A stretch of 64,000 bases of DNA from Gammaproteobacteria bacterium (GTDB taxonomy: Bacteria > Pseudomonadota > Gammaproteobacteria > Steroidobacterales > Steroidobacteraceae). Each line of letters begins with the position of its first letter. Position 1 is the first letter of the stretch. A program made the position numbers and the translations under genes. The notes under the pieces are model-generated. The model was not told the origin of the DNA, did no database searches, and was given only the letters and a program-made list of their open reading frames with translations. Positions 9,065 to 17,966 of this stretch are shown one piece after another. The stretch covers positions 1 to 64,000 of the forward strand of contig PLUE01000049.1 in NCBI GenBank assembly GCA_003164785.1, given 5' to 3'.

Positions 9065-10475
9065 AGCGCGGCTGTAATTTGCTCGCATTGAATCCTACTT
9101 GCCATCGCGTGCGTGTGGGCTGTGAGCATAAGAGGGGAGACTCATCTTTCTCCACCCAATCGTCTATACGGCGCAATTGGCCAGATCCGAATCCTTGAAT
9201 CGGTCACGCCGATGCTGGGATCTGTGACAACCTTTTCTGCACGCAGAAGACAGCAATTGATTCTGTAACCATGTAAGGTTGTTGGCCAAGTTTGGTATTT
9301 GGCAAATATTCCAATAAGATTCTATACTTGCGCGATTGCATGGTGCAAAAAGCGGCCCGCCGCTTCGCGAATTCTGCGGGGCGGCGAATATCCGCCTGCC
9401 GGTGACTCCACAGTTATTGGTCAGCGCGTAGCTCTGATCGCGGAACCGCGCCGCGCGGATTCGACGAGTACTCCGGCAAGTAAGTTTTTCTGCATGCACC
9501 AAGACCAATTTCAGCCAAAATTCGATACCGCCCGTGCTGAGCATGCGGAAAAACCTATCGGACGGAGTACTAATGCGCTGTAGTCAGGGGTGAGCGGGAG
9601 CACTACCAACTTTCCACAAGTAATCGCGCGTGCGTATTGCACAAGACGCGCGCGCCGGCGAGCGGGGCCGGGCTTCGCCGCTGCGAAATGAGGACTCCAG
9701 ATCCTGAGTATCCAGTTGCCTCCCTGAAAGGAATTCAGAGTGCCGTTCTGGCAGCGGAAACATAATAAGATGGCCCGATTCTATGTTGGTATCTATTAGT
9801 TCTTTGCGCCTACATCTCGTGTAGCTTAAGCGTCGTTCCGTTCGTACGACTCAATATCCATCGCGACGATTTTGCAGAGAGAAAATTCCCCAGACCTCCA
9901 AATGCCACGACATGCGAGTGAAGCACAAATAATCGTGCAGCCGGGCACATGTGCCCAACGCTTTGTGTTGCGTCGCGTCGTAGCGACACTCGAGGACGGG
10001 CCCGATATGGCCACGCTTCCGGTAACCCGTGCTTTTGCCTTAATAGCTATTTACCAAGAGGTCCTCTTGAGCTCAACTGTGCAATGGCCACGAACGGAGC
10101 GAACAGAGTCCCTAAGGAATCATCAATTGTGATGATCTTTCGCACTTGGCTTTTGTCTTGCACTCCGCGCCATCATCGCAACCGCTGCCAGTTCTCATCT
10201 CAGCGCGGAACGTCCACTTACTGCAAGATCGCAATATTTTTCTCGCTGACGATGGTAATCACTCGCTTGATACGAATTAGCATACACGGCATGCGTCTTG
10301 GCGCTCTCCGGTTGAAGCCATAATCGTGATATCGAGAGAGATGCTTGGACCTTCCTTGACGCACGCGAGCTGTAGGGTGTACATACTCCCGTACCACGAG
10401 GACGATTAGCGAGCGCGAATTCGCGGCATCGCGTTCGGTTCAACAGCGGCAAGCGATAACTGACAGGGAAGATGC
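9065..10475. other. 1.4-kb stretch without recognisable gene, upstream of the FAAL operon
   Basis: Six-frame reading gives only overlapping frames of up to about 125 codons (for example 9164-9544 minus, 9949-10323 plus) without domain, signal peptide or family resemblance. This is long for a bacterial gap and lies directly before a nine-kilobase biosynthetic operon. It could be a decayed gene, a regulatory region or hold a non-coding RNA. I see no palindromic lux-box-like element that I would defend. Confidence 0.4.
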
Positions 10476-12257
10476 ATGATCAAGCTGAATCGGCATAAGA
10501 CAGTCCTCGATTGCCTGTTGTCCGCTTGCGATACCGATCCACAGCGCATTGTCTATACGGTACTCGGAGACGGCGAAAATGAATCAGCCATCTGCAGCTA
10601 CGCCGAACTTATCACGCGCGTACAGGCGATTGCAGCCGTGCTGCGTGGGCGACATCTAAAAGGCAAAACGGTGCTTCTGCCAGTTCGCGATCCGTTACGT
10701 TTCCTAGAGGTCTTCCTCGGCTGTTTATGGGCGGGAGCGATTCCAGTCCCAGTAGCAGTTCCGCGACACGGTCAGACGAATGGGTTTCTGAGCGCGATTT
10801 CCGAAAACGCGCGGATAGCCGCCGTCATTACACTCGCCAGCGATCTTGATAGGCTCCGTTTGATGCTCGGTCATATGCTTCCGGATGATGCTTGGATCAC
10901 CACCGAACAGCTTGCGTCCATTGGTTCGCATACAGGTGGGCCTGACGCGTCGGCTCACGACACGGCATTCCTTCAATATACATCAGGGTCGACCGGTCAC
11001 CCGAAAGGCGTCGTTGTCACTCACCGCAATTTAATGAGCAATCAGAAAACACTTCAGCTCGCGCTGCAGACGGATCGCGAGACCGTGTTTCTCAGCTGGC
11101 TGCCGCTATATCACGACATGGGCCTTATTGGACACGCACTGCCGCCACTTTTCTTGACAGCGCGGTGCATTCTCATGCCGCCCACGTCTTTTCTGCAGCA
11201 GCCAGTTCGATGGCTCAGAGCCATCTCTAACTACCGAGCAACCAACAGCGGTGGACCAAACTTCGCTTACGAACTATGTCTTGGACGGATATCGTCTGAC
11301 GCGCGCGAAGGTCTTGATCTTTCCTCTTGGAATGCGGCGTATAACGGCGGGGAGCCGGTGCGTGCGGATACGATTGAGCGGTTTTGTGCGACCTACGCAC
11401 CTCACGGCTTTAGGCGAAATGCCGTTTATCCATGCTATGGTCTTGCCGAAAGCACCTTAGTTGTCACCGGAAACAAACGCGGTAGTGAACCTCAATTCTT
11501 GCGGATTAGTAAGGCGCATCTCGAGAAGGGTCACGCGAGCCCGGCAGACCAAGGCTCCGGTCAGGATATTCAGTTAGTGAGTAGCGGTGAACCGGCAGGC
11601 GATACGCGCGTGAGTATCGTCGATCCCTCTACTTGCGCCGCCGTCGAGGACGGATACGTCGGGGAGATTTGGACATCGAGTGAGTCTGTGTGCGTTGGAT
11701 ACTTTGGCGGCGAGCAAGAGTCGCGCGCGCAATTTGCGGCGCGTATTGCCGGGACTCGGCATCCGCCGTACCTTCGGACGGGCGACCTTGGTTTGATAAA
11801 AGACGGACAGCTATACGTTACTGGCCGACTTAAGGATGTCATTATAATTCGAGGCCACAATCACTACCCCCATGATCTGGAAGCCACTGCGTCGCGGAGT
11901 AATCCGTTATTGGCACGAGAATTGGCTGCAGCGCTGACAATTGACCACTCCGGCGAGACATGCTCGCTGTACATCATTTGTGAGTTAACCAGACAGGGCT
12001 GGCTACGTGCTATAGCGACCGATGTCGCGTCCGATGTGCGTGAATCAATTGCAGCCGAACACGGATTGCAAGTGAGGCGGGTGCTTCTCATCCGGCCAGG
12101 TACTCTGCCAAGAACCTCCAGCGGCAAAGTTCGACGGACTGCTTGTCGTGAAATGCTCTGCGCGGGGCTTTTCGAAACGCTGGAGGCTACGAATCCCGGC
12201 CGTTCGACGGGCGATCTTGCTTCCTGTGCGCTCGACTCGACGCCGGTGAGTAGCTAA
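10476..12257 (+). CDS. Fatty acyl-AMP ligase (FAAL), JamA-like
   Basis: ANL-superfamily enzyme of 593 aa that adenylates a fatty acid and passes it to an ACP rather than to CoA. Core motifs are YTSGSTGHPKGVVVTH, YGLAESTLVVTG, RTGDLGLIKDGQLYVTGRLKD and the FAAL hallmark IIIRGHNHYPHDLE; the C-terminal lysine motif reads PRTSSGKVRR. It is followed after one base by the desaturase and then by an ACP, the gene order of jamABC, where the FAAL loads the fatty acid whose end is desaturated on the carrier. The chain length it uses cannot be told from sequence. The ATG at 10476 has only a weak AGGGA upstream. Confidence 0.94.
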   Translation: MIKLNRHKTVLDCLLSACDTDPQRIVYTVLGDGENESAICSYAELITRVQAIAAVLRGRHLKGKTVLLPVRDPLRFLEVFLGCLWAGAIPVPVAVPRHGQTNGFLSAISENARIAAVITLASDLDRLRLMLGHMLPDDAWITTEQLASIGSHTGGPDASAHDTAFLQYTSGSTGHPKGVVVTHRNLMSNQKTLQLALQTDRETVFLSWLPLYHDMGLIGHALPPLFLTARCILMPPTSFLQQPVRWLRAISNYRATNSGGPNFAYELCLGRISSDAREGLDLSSWNAAYNGGEPVRADTIERFCATYAPHGFRRNAVYPCYGLAESTLVVTGNKRGSEPQFLRISKAHLEKGHASPADQGSGQDIQLVSSGEPAGDTRVSIVDPSTCAAVEDGYVGEIWTSSESVCVGYFGGEQESRAQFAARIAGTRHPPYLRTGDLGLIKDGQLYVTGRLKDVIIIRGHNHYPHDLEATASRSNPLLARELAAALTIDHSGETCSLYIICELTRQGWLRAIATDVASDVRESIAAEHGLQVRRVLLIRPGTLPRTSSGKVRRTACREMLCAGLFETLEATNPGRSTGDLASCALDSTPVSS

Positions 12258-12258
12258 C

Positions 12259-13218
12259 GTGGCCACAATGCGCGGCGTAATCGAGCGTCGAGGCGTCAAC
12301 ATAGTACAGACCCTGCATGCGACTCTGTTGCTGTTGTTGCCCACTCTTGCCACTATTATTGCGATTGCGCTGGGGGTCGCGCACGGCGTGAAAGTGTGGG
12401 AACTCGCTATACTCGGAGTTATGTATGTTGCCACTATGATCGGAATCACACTAGGACTCCACCGAATGCTCGCGCATCGCTGTTTCCAAGCAAGCAGGGC
12501 TTTGCGCGTAGTGCTCGCGATCCTAGGGTCTATGGCTGCGCAAGGGCCCCCTGTCTATTGGGCAAGCAACCACCGTCGACACCACACTTACTCGGATGTC
12601 GCGGGCGACCTCCATTCACCACACAGAGACGGTGATCTGGAGCTAACGGGCTTGCGTGGATTCTGGCATGCGCACGTCGGGTGGACCTTTAATCACGCGT
12701 TGACCAATACAGCAATATTCAGTAAGGATCTCCTGCGAGACCGTGACCTAACCATCGTCAACCGCCATTACTACCTGTGGGTGCTCCTTGGCTTGGTACT
12801 GCCTGGCGTCGCGGGATGGCTAATCGAGAGAAACGGCGAAGGCTTCCTTGATGGCGTGCTCTGGGGTGGCGGCGTGCGCCTGTTTCTCTCGTATCACTTC
12901 ATCAGCTCAATCAACTCTGTGGTGCATGTGAGCGGATATCGCCGCTTCAATACTCATGAAAGTAGTCGAAATAATTACTGGCTCGCGCTGCCGACACTCG
13001 GGGAATCGTGGCACAACAATCACCACGCAAACCCACGAGCAGCCAATTTCGGATGTACTTGGTGGGAGTTTGACTTTGGCTGGCTACTCATCCGTCTGTT
13101 TAGCCGCTTAGGGTGGGTTCGCAACATGAACCATCGCGTAGTATCGCTGGAAGAGAAAGAAGTGTTGAGGCCGACCACCCGAAGGCTACGAAGCGGTTTG
13201 AAAGAACGAAAGCTATAA
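12259..13218 (+). CDS. Membrane fatty-acid desaturase, candidate ACP-dependent desaturase/acetylenase (JamB-like)
   Basis: A 319-aa di-iron membrane desaturase with all three histidine boxes: HRMLAH, HRRHH (in SNHRRHHTYSD) and HNNHH (in WHNNHHANP), and hydrophobic segments near residues 15-60 and 180-215. It resembles delta-9 acyl-CoA desaturases, but its position between a FAAL and an ACP matches JamB/TtuB enzymes, which act on ACP-bound chains and can make terminal alkenes or alkynes. Start is GTG at 12259, one base after the FAAL stop (ATG at 12268 is an alternative), so translation is coupled. Desaturase is firm; alkyne or terminal regiochemistry is inference. Confidence 0.9.
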   Translation: MATMRGVIERRGVNIVQTLHATLLLLLPTLATIIAIALGVAHGVKVWELAILGVMYVATMIGITLGLHRMLAHRCFQASRALRVVLAILGSMAAQGPPVYWASNHRRHHTYSDVAGDLHSPHRDGDLELTGLRGFWHAHVGWTFNHALTNTAIFSKDLLRDRDLTIVNRHYYLWVLLGLVLPGVAGWLIERNGEGFLDGVLWGGGVRLFLSYHFISSINSVVHVSGYRRFNTHESSRNNYWLALPTLGESWHNNHHANPRAANFGCTWWEFDFGWLLIRLFSRLGWVRNMNHRVVSLEEKEVLRPTTRRLRSGLKERKL

Positions 13219-13488
13219 AGTGGTACGTGTCGACTCGGAACGCTTGCCGTTGTCTACATGCGCACGCGGCTTTCGTGGGGTGAAGGCGCCTCCTCGGCGT
13301 CGCGCTCACCCCGCCTTGGGTTTACAGTGCCAGACAGCGGAATTAGAAATGGGGCTTACGTCTTGCTCGTGCCGGGCACGGCATGGGACGCGAATGGACT
13401 CACTTTTCCGGTGGACGAGACGAAGTCGCTTGAAGTCGACGACCGCGTCGCTATGCAAGACTATTGGTAAGGCAAGTAAGGAGAGGTG
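13219..13488. other. Gap before the first ACP gene
   Basis: A 70-codon plus-strand frame (13258-13470) ends shortly before the ACP ribosome-binding site AAGGAG, but I recognise no family in it. It may be a remnant of a gene lost between the desaturase and ACP. Confidence 0.3.
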
Positions 13489-13863
13489 ATGTCTAAAGAG
13501 GCAATTCCGGTAGAGTCACTGGGACAACCACGAGATTCCGCTCTGGAGATTACACCCGGAGAACTGGCGACCCGCATAGAGACGTGGCTTTGCCGCTACC
13601 TTGCTGATTTGCTCGATCTACAGCCGCATTCCGTCGAAACTTCACAGGCGTTCGCCCGCTTCGGCCTCGATTCCGCCTCCATGATTGGAATGACGGGAGA
13701 TCTCGGAGCATGGCTCGGCTGCGAGATAGATGAAGCTCTCGTTTACGACTACCCGACTATATCGTCTCTCAGCCAGATTCTCGCGGCGCGTCCAGATGTT
13801 CAGCGAATCGTTGGCGAGCGAGCAGGCGCGGTTCGTACTATCGCCCCTGCGGTGAGTGCGTGA
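13489..13863 (+). CDS. Acyl carrier protein (JamC-like)
   Basis: A 124-aa PP-binding protein with the helix-II phosphopantetheine site FGLDSASM (Ser62) and a typical YDYPTISSLSQIL helix-III/IV region. N- and C-terminal tails make it longer than a housekeeping ACP. AAGGAG lies upstream of ATG 13489; a GTG three bases earlier is less likely. It is the probable acceptor of the acyl-AMP made by the FAAL and the platform for the desaturase. Confidence 0.93.
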   Translation: MSKEAIPVESLGQPRDSALEITPGELATRIETWLCRYLADLLDLQPHSVETSQAFARFGLDSASMIGMTGDLGAWLGCEIDEALVYDYPTISSLSQILAARPDVQRIVGERAGAVRTIAPAVSA

Positions 13864-14021
13864 ATGCGCCGTTCGAGTACTAGGCTCTCTGTGTCTTTCA
13901 GACTGCCTTTACCGCGGTATGAGCAACGAGTAATGCTTTTTAAGCAATGTTGTGATCGGCCGAATGGGCGCGAGAACATTGCGAATGCTGTTGTATAAGT
14001 CATTGCTAGTTGAGAAGAAGC

Positions 14022-16262
14022 ATGTCGATCCCGCCGACGTTTAAACGCAATCCGGTACGCGATCCCATTGCAGTGGTAGGCATGGGTTGCCGCGTACCCG
14101 GGGCGGACACAGTTGACGATTACTGGGAACTACTGCTCGACGCGCGTACCGCGGTGTCGGAGGTTCCTGCCAGTCGTTGGAATGTCGATGAGATTGGGCT
14201 TGATCGCCAACATGACAAGCAACAAGGGTTCCTCCGATGGGGGGGCTTTCTTGATCGCGGTGACGCGTTCGACGCCAACCTTTTTGGAATCAGTGATCGC
14301 GAAGCACAGCACATGGATCCGCAGCAGGGGCTTCTTCTTGAAGCCGCATGGCAAGCGCTCGAGAATGGAGCGATTCCTGTTGGGAGTCTTCGTCTCCGAG
14401 ATGTCGGTGTGTATGTAGGCATTAGCACTTGCGACTATGACCGCATGCTGAGTCGTAATCTCGATTCCCTAGACAGTCCCGCGGGAACGGGAACCAGCTA
14501 TTCGATCTGCGCCAACCGAATCTCTTACACATTTGGGTTGCGAGGTCCGAGCTGCACGGTGGACGTGGCGTGCTCGTCGTCTCTGGTTGCTGTCCACCTC
14601 GCCTGCCAAAGTCTTTGGTCGGGTGAAACGGAAATGGCACTTGCGGGCGGAGCCCATTTAATTTTGTCCCCGGTGAAGACTATTACGCTCGCGGCCGCTG
14701 GCCTACTGGCTCCCGACGGGCGCTGTAAATGTTTTTCCGAACATGCAAATGGATACGTGCGTGGCGAGGGGGTGGGCATAGTTGTACTGATGCCCCTCGA
14801 TGCCGCAATCCGCGACGGTCACAGAGTATTGGCGCTTATACTCGGGTCGGCAGTCAATCACAATGGCGTGAGCAATGGGCTATCGGGGCCGAGTGGGGCC
14901 GCTCAACAGGAGTTGATTCGGACCGCTTTGTCCCGTTCCGGTGTCAAGCCAAGCCAGATTGGCTACGTCGAAGCTCACGCGTTAGGCACACGAATTGGTG
15001 ATGAGATTGAAGTGCGCGCTCTTTCAGAAGTGCTTTCGGACGGGCGGATTCGTGGTGACCGCCTCATCGTGGGCTCAGCCAAAGGCAATTTCGGTCACCT
15101 CGAAGCGGCGGCAGGTATAGCGGCGTTCATCAAGACGGCCATGATTCTTGAGAAAGGGATAATTCCGAAGACGGTTGGCGCGGAGCCGCTCAGCGGAAAA
15201 TTACAGCCGACCGACTTTTTGTACATCGCTACTGCGAAACATGTGTGGCCTGACGATAGTGATGCCCGCAAAGCAGCCGTTAGTAGTTTGAGTTTCGGGG
15301 GAGCGAACGCGCACATTGTAATGCAAAAGGCTCCTTTCACTGGGACACCGACGCAGAATCGGGATCAATACTATGTGTTAACCTTTAGCGCAAACTCTAC
15401 CGCAGCACTGGATGCGCTTGCGCATAGGTATGTGGAGTTTCTTTCCAAAGAACAACGCGTAACGGAATCGTTTGCCGACGTGTGCTTCACTGCCGCGGTA
15501 GGGCGGGAACCCCTCCCGCATCGGATTGCGATAGTGGCAAAGAGCTTTGTGGACGCCGCCGACACGCTCACTCGTTTGTTAAGCAGAAGCGCAGAACGAA
15601 CGAAGGCGTTTCGAGGGCACGCGGTGCGACGAAACACAGGCCGGCGCAGCTGGATTTTTGACGGCAGTGTAAGGGTGGATCTCAGCGATGCGCCGGACCC
15701 CGTAAACTCAATGTACCTGGAGATCAGAGACCTGTTAGCGACGAATGACGCCATGCGTAGCGTACTGAACAACGGCTCTGACGTTGAGCCGCCGCTCTCC
15801 ACAGTGGCGTTGGGCGCTGTCGTTTGTGCAATGATCCGATCGCCCGCCGCGGTGGTCGGTGACGACGTGGAACAATGTGTCTCGAAAGCCCTCGCCGACC
15901 AAGTGTGGCGGTCGCAATCATTGATTGACCCGATCGGCGTGAAAAGCGTACCGCAATATGCTGCGAAAGCCGTGTCAGAGGTCAGCGGTATTGCTGAAAA
16001 GTGGTACTTCTGTGCATACGAGCGGGATCTCAGCGAATCCGCAGATCGTCGGAACGAACTGCGGGTCCCAACCTTTCAGATGGACGAGAATGGTTCCGTC
16101 GGAGTTGTCGGCGGCATGGAGATTGCACGCGCGCTGGCGCATGCCCACGTGGCCGGAGAGCTTATTGACTGGAATCGTGTCTTCGGTGTGCTTCGCCGCA
16201 CGTCGGTGCCGCTATACCCATTCGAGCGGACGACGCACTGGCGTACGACCGCTGTATCATAA
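14022..16262 (+). CDS. Free-standing type I polyketide ketosynthase without AT domain
   Basis: The first ~430 residues form a modular-type ketosynthase: DPIAVVGMGCRVPG, active-site DVACSSSLV (Cys184), VEAHALGTRIGDEIE (first His) and GSAKGNFGHLEAAAG (second His). The Cys-His-His triad is present, so it should be condensing. HALGT replaces the usual HGTGT. After SFGGANAHIVM come ~300 residues resembling the post-KS linker and ending in the LYPFERTTHWR signature normally found after AT/DH regions, but no AT active-site GHS motif is visible. This looks like a module that lost its AT or relies on a trans-acting malonyl transferase. ATG 14022 is preferred to TTG 14010. It would extend or transfer the chain loaded by the upstream FAAL/ACP. 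Confidence 0.9.
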   Translation: MSIPPTFKRNPVRDPIAVVGMGCRVPGADTVDDYWELLLDARTAVSEVPASRWNVDEIGLDRQHDKQQGFLRWGGFLDRGDAFDANLFGISDREAQHMDPQQGLLLEAAWQALENGAIPVGSLRLRDVGVYVGISTCDYDRMLSRNLDSLDSPAGTGTSYSICANRISYTFGLRGPSCTVDVACSSSLVAVHLACQSLWSGETEMALAGGAHLILSPVKTITLAAAGLLAPDGRCKCFSEHANGYVRGEGVGIVVLMPLDAAIRDGHRVLALILGSAVNHNGVSNGLSGPSGAAQQELIRTALSRSGVKPSQIGYVEAHALGTRIGDEIEVRALSEVLSDGRIRGDRLIVGSAKGNFGHLEAAAGIAAFIKTAMILEKGIIPKTVGAEPLSGKLQPTDFLYIATAKHVWPDDSDARKAAVSSLSFGGANAHIVMQKAPFTGTPTQNRDQYYVLTFSANSTAALDALAHRYVEFLSKEQRVTESFADVCFTAAVGREPLPHRIAIVAKSFVDAADTLTRLLSRSAERTKAFRGHAVRRNTGRRSWIFDGSVRVDLSDAPDPVNSMYLEIRDLLATNDAMRSVLNNGSDVEPPLSTVALGAVVCAMIRSPAAVVGDDVEQCVSKALADQVWRSQSLIDPIGVKSVPQYAAKAVSEVSGIAEKWYFCAYERDLSESADRRNELRVPTFQMDENGSVGVVGGMEIARALAHAHVAGELIDWNRVFGVLRRTSVPLYPFERTTHWRTTAVS

Positions 16263-16288
16263 CTTCACCGTAAGAAGGGCGCTCACAC

Positions 16289-16615
16289 ATGGACAGAACA
16301 TCATCGACAGTCGACGCCACCGATTCGCTATTCGGCGGACAAGTGGCAAGCGCACCACATGAATCTCGCGTGCGTCGGACGAACGAAGAGATTGAAGGGT
16401 GGTTGATAGAGCGCATCGCCACGTTGTCTAATATGGAGACCCAGGAAGTAGATCGCGATCGGCCGTTCGCCGACTTCAGTATGGATTCGTCAGTGATCAT
16501 CACCGTAACTCAGGAGTTGTCCCGCTGGCTAGACGAGGAGATCTCAGTTACGATCTTTTGGGAACTACCGACTATACGCGATCTGGTTCGGGGCTTGACG
16601 GCGGCCGCAACATAA
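16289..16615 (+). CDS. Acyl carrier protein
   Basis: A 108-aa PP-binding protein with DFSMDSSVII (predicted phosphopantetheine Ser67) and WELPTIRDLVRGL at the end. It lies 26 bp after the ketosynthase and 30 bp before the P450, so it most likely carries the chain during condensation and oxidation. The site reads MDS rather than the commoner LDS. It differs from the first ACP in length and tail, suggesting distinct partners. Confidence 0.9.
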   Translation: MDRTSSTVDATDSLFGGQVASAPHESRVRRTNEEIEGWLIERIATLSNMETQEVDRDRPFADFSMDSSVIITVTQELSRWLDEEISVTIFWELPTIRDLVRGLTAAAT

Positions 16616-16645
16616 ATTAACTACTGGTCATCGGGAGGCGCCGCA

Positions 16646-17950
16646 ATGAATACCACGGCTTTCAAACCACAGTCGGGACCGGGTGTCTCTGGCTCGAGAA
16701 CAGCGATAGCATCGTTGCTTTTTAATCCGTTCGACCGGCGAGTCAATGCGAATCCATATCCCCACTATGAACGGCTACGCACACTCGAACCTGTACATTG
16801 GAGCAAGCTAGGCGTTTGGTTCATCGGTCGCTATGACGATGTGCGCTCCCTTCTCAAAGATCGCCGCTTTCACGTTCGTGATATTCCAGCGCTGCTGTCC
16901 ACGAGGGACAAACTCGTGGAGACCAGGCAGATTTCACCCGCTCAGCCGCGCAATCTCCGTCACCTAATTGCAGCCGCAGAAGGTTGGCTGGCCTTTCAAG
17001 AAGGGACAAACCACAAGCGATTGCGAGGCGTCTATGCTGGCGCCCTGAGTCGGAGCTATCTTGAACTGCTACGCCCCGTAATCCGTGACGCCACCCGAAC
17101 ATTGCTCCAAGACAAGTGGTCGTATGGCGAGATGGATGTAATGAAGGATTTGGCGCGAGTTCTCCCATTCCGCATCATCGCCCATATGCTCGGCCTTCCT
17201 GTCGAGATGTTTCCACTTATTCAATCGTGGGCGACGCTCTTGACGCGATTCGTTGTTTCATTTACGTCGCTCGAAGATCTCGCGTCTCTCGACAGGGCCT
17301 CCGGCGAATTCATAGCCTATCTACGTGACCTTATCGCGGAGCGGCAGCGGGCGCCCAACACGGATCTGGTTTCCACCTTGTGCATCGAGCGCGAAAAGCA
17401 GAATCAGGTACTCACTGAGCAAGAGCTTATTTCGGTCTGCATATTCATCATCGTTGCGGGCCTGGAGGCGGTCGAGCACTTTTTGGGCAACAGCACGTTG
17501 GCGCTGATCACACATCCGGAACAGTACAAACTCCTGCAAGAGAATCCTGATATTCTACCGAGTGCGGTCGATGAACTTCTGCGTTTCGATGCACCCCTTC
17601 AGTTGGTGATGCGCAAAGCACTCGAAGACGTGGAAGTGGGCGGAAAGGGGATTCGCGCGGGGGACTACGTGTACCTAGCGCTTGGCTCAGCGAATCGTGA
17701 TCCTGAGCGATTTGATGAACCGGACGAGCTGATACTCGAAAGACAACAGAACCACCATGTCGCGTTTGGCAATGGGCATCACCTGTGCGTCGGCGCACAA
17801 TTCGCGCGTATCGAAAGCCAAGAAGTGCTCCGTGTACTCGCAGAGATGATGCCGAATTTGCGCCTCGCGACGGATCGCCTGGATTGGGGGCACAGTTTGT
17901 TGGCCCGTGGGCTAGTGTCATTGCCGGTTAAATTTTCTGCACGCGGCTAG
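16646..17950 (+). CDS. Cytochrome P450 with alanine at the I-helix threonine position
   Basis: A 434-aa soluble bacterial P450. The heme-binding loop reads FGNGHHLCVG (Cys381), and the K-helix ExxR is in DELLRFDAP. The I-helix motif is AGLEA (271-275), so the usual oxygen-activating Thr is Ala275, as in P450 EryF, where a substrate hydroxyl helps proton delivery. A good GGGAGG site precedes the ATG. Between the ACP and condensation genes it probably oxidises a carrier-bound acyl or beta-keto intermediate, but the reaction (hydroxylation, epoxidation, desaturation) cannot be read from sequence. Confidence 0.93.
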   Translation: MNTTAFKPQSGPGVSGSRTAIASLLFNPFDRRVNANPYPHYERLRTLEPVHWSKLGVWFIGRYDDVRSLLKDRRFHVRDIPALLSTRDKLVETRQISPAQPRNLRHLIAAAEGWLAFQEGTNHKRLRGVYAGALSRSYLELLRPVIRDATRTLLQDKWSYGEMDVMKDLARVLPFRIIAHMLGLPVEMFPLIQSWATLLTRFVVSFTSLEDLASLDRASGEFIAYLRDLIAERQRAPNTDLVSTLCIEREKQNQVLTEQELISVCIFIIVAGLEAVEHFLGNSTLALITHPEQYKLLQENPDILPSAVDELLRFDAPLQLVMRKALEDVEVGGKGIRAGDYVYLALGSANRDPERFDEPDELILERQQNHHVAFGNGHHLCVGAQFARIESQEVLRVLAEMMPNLRLATDRLDWGHSLLARGLVSLPVKFSARG

Positions 17951-17966
17951 TGCCCAGAATACCTTC

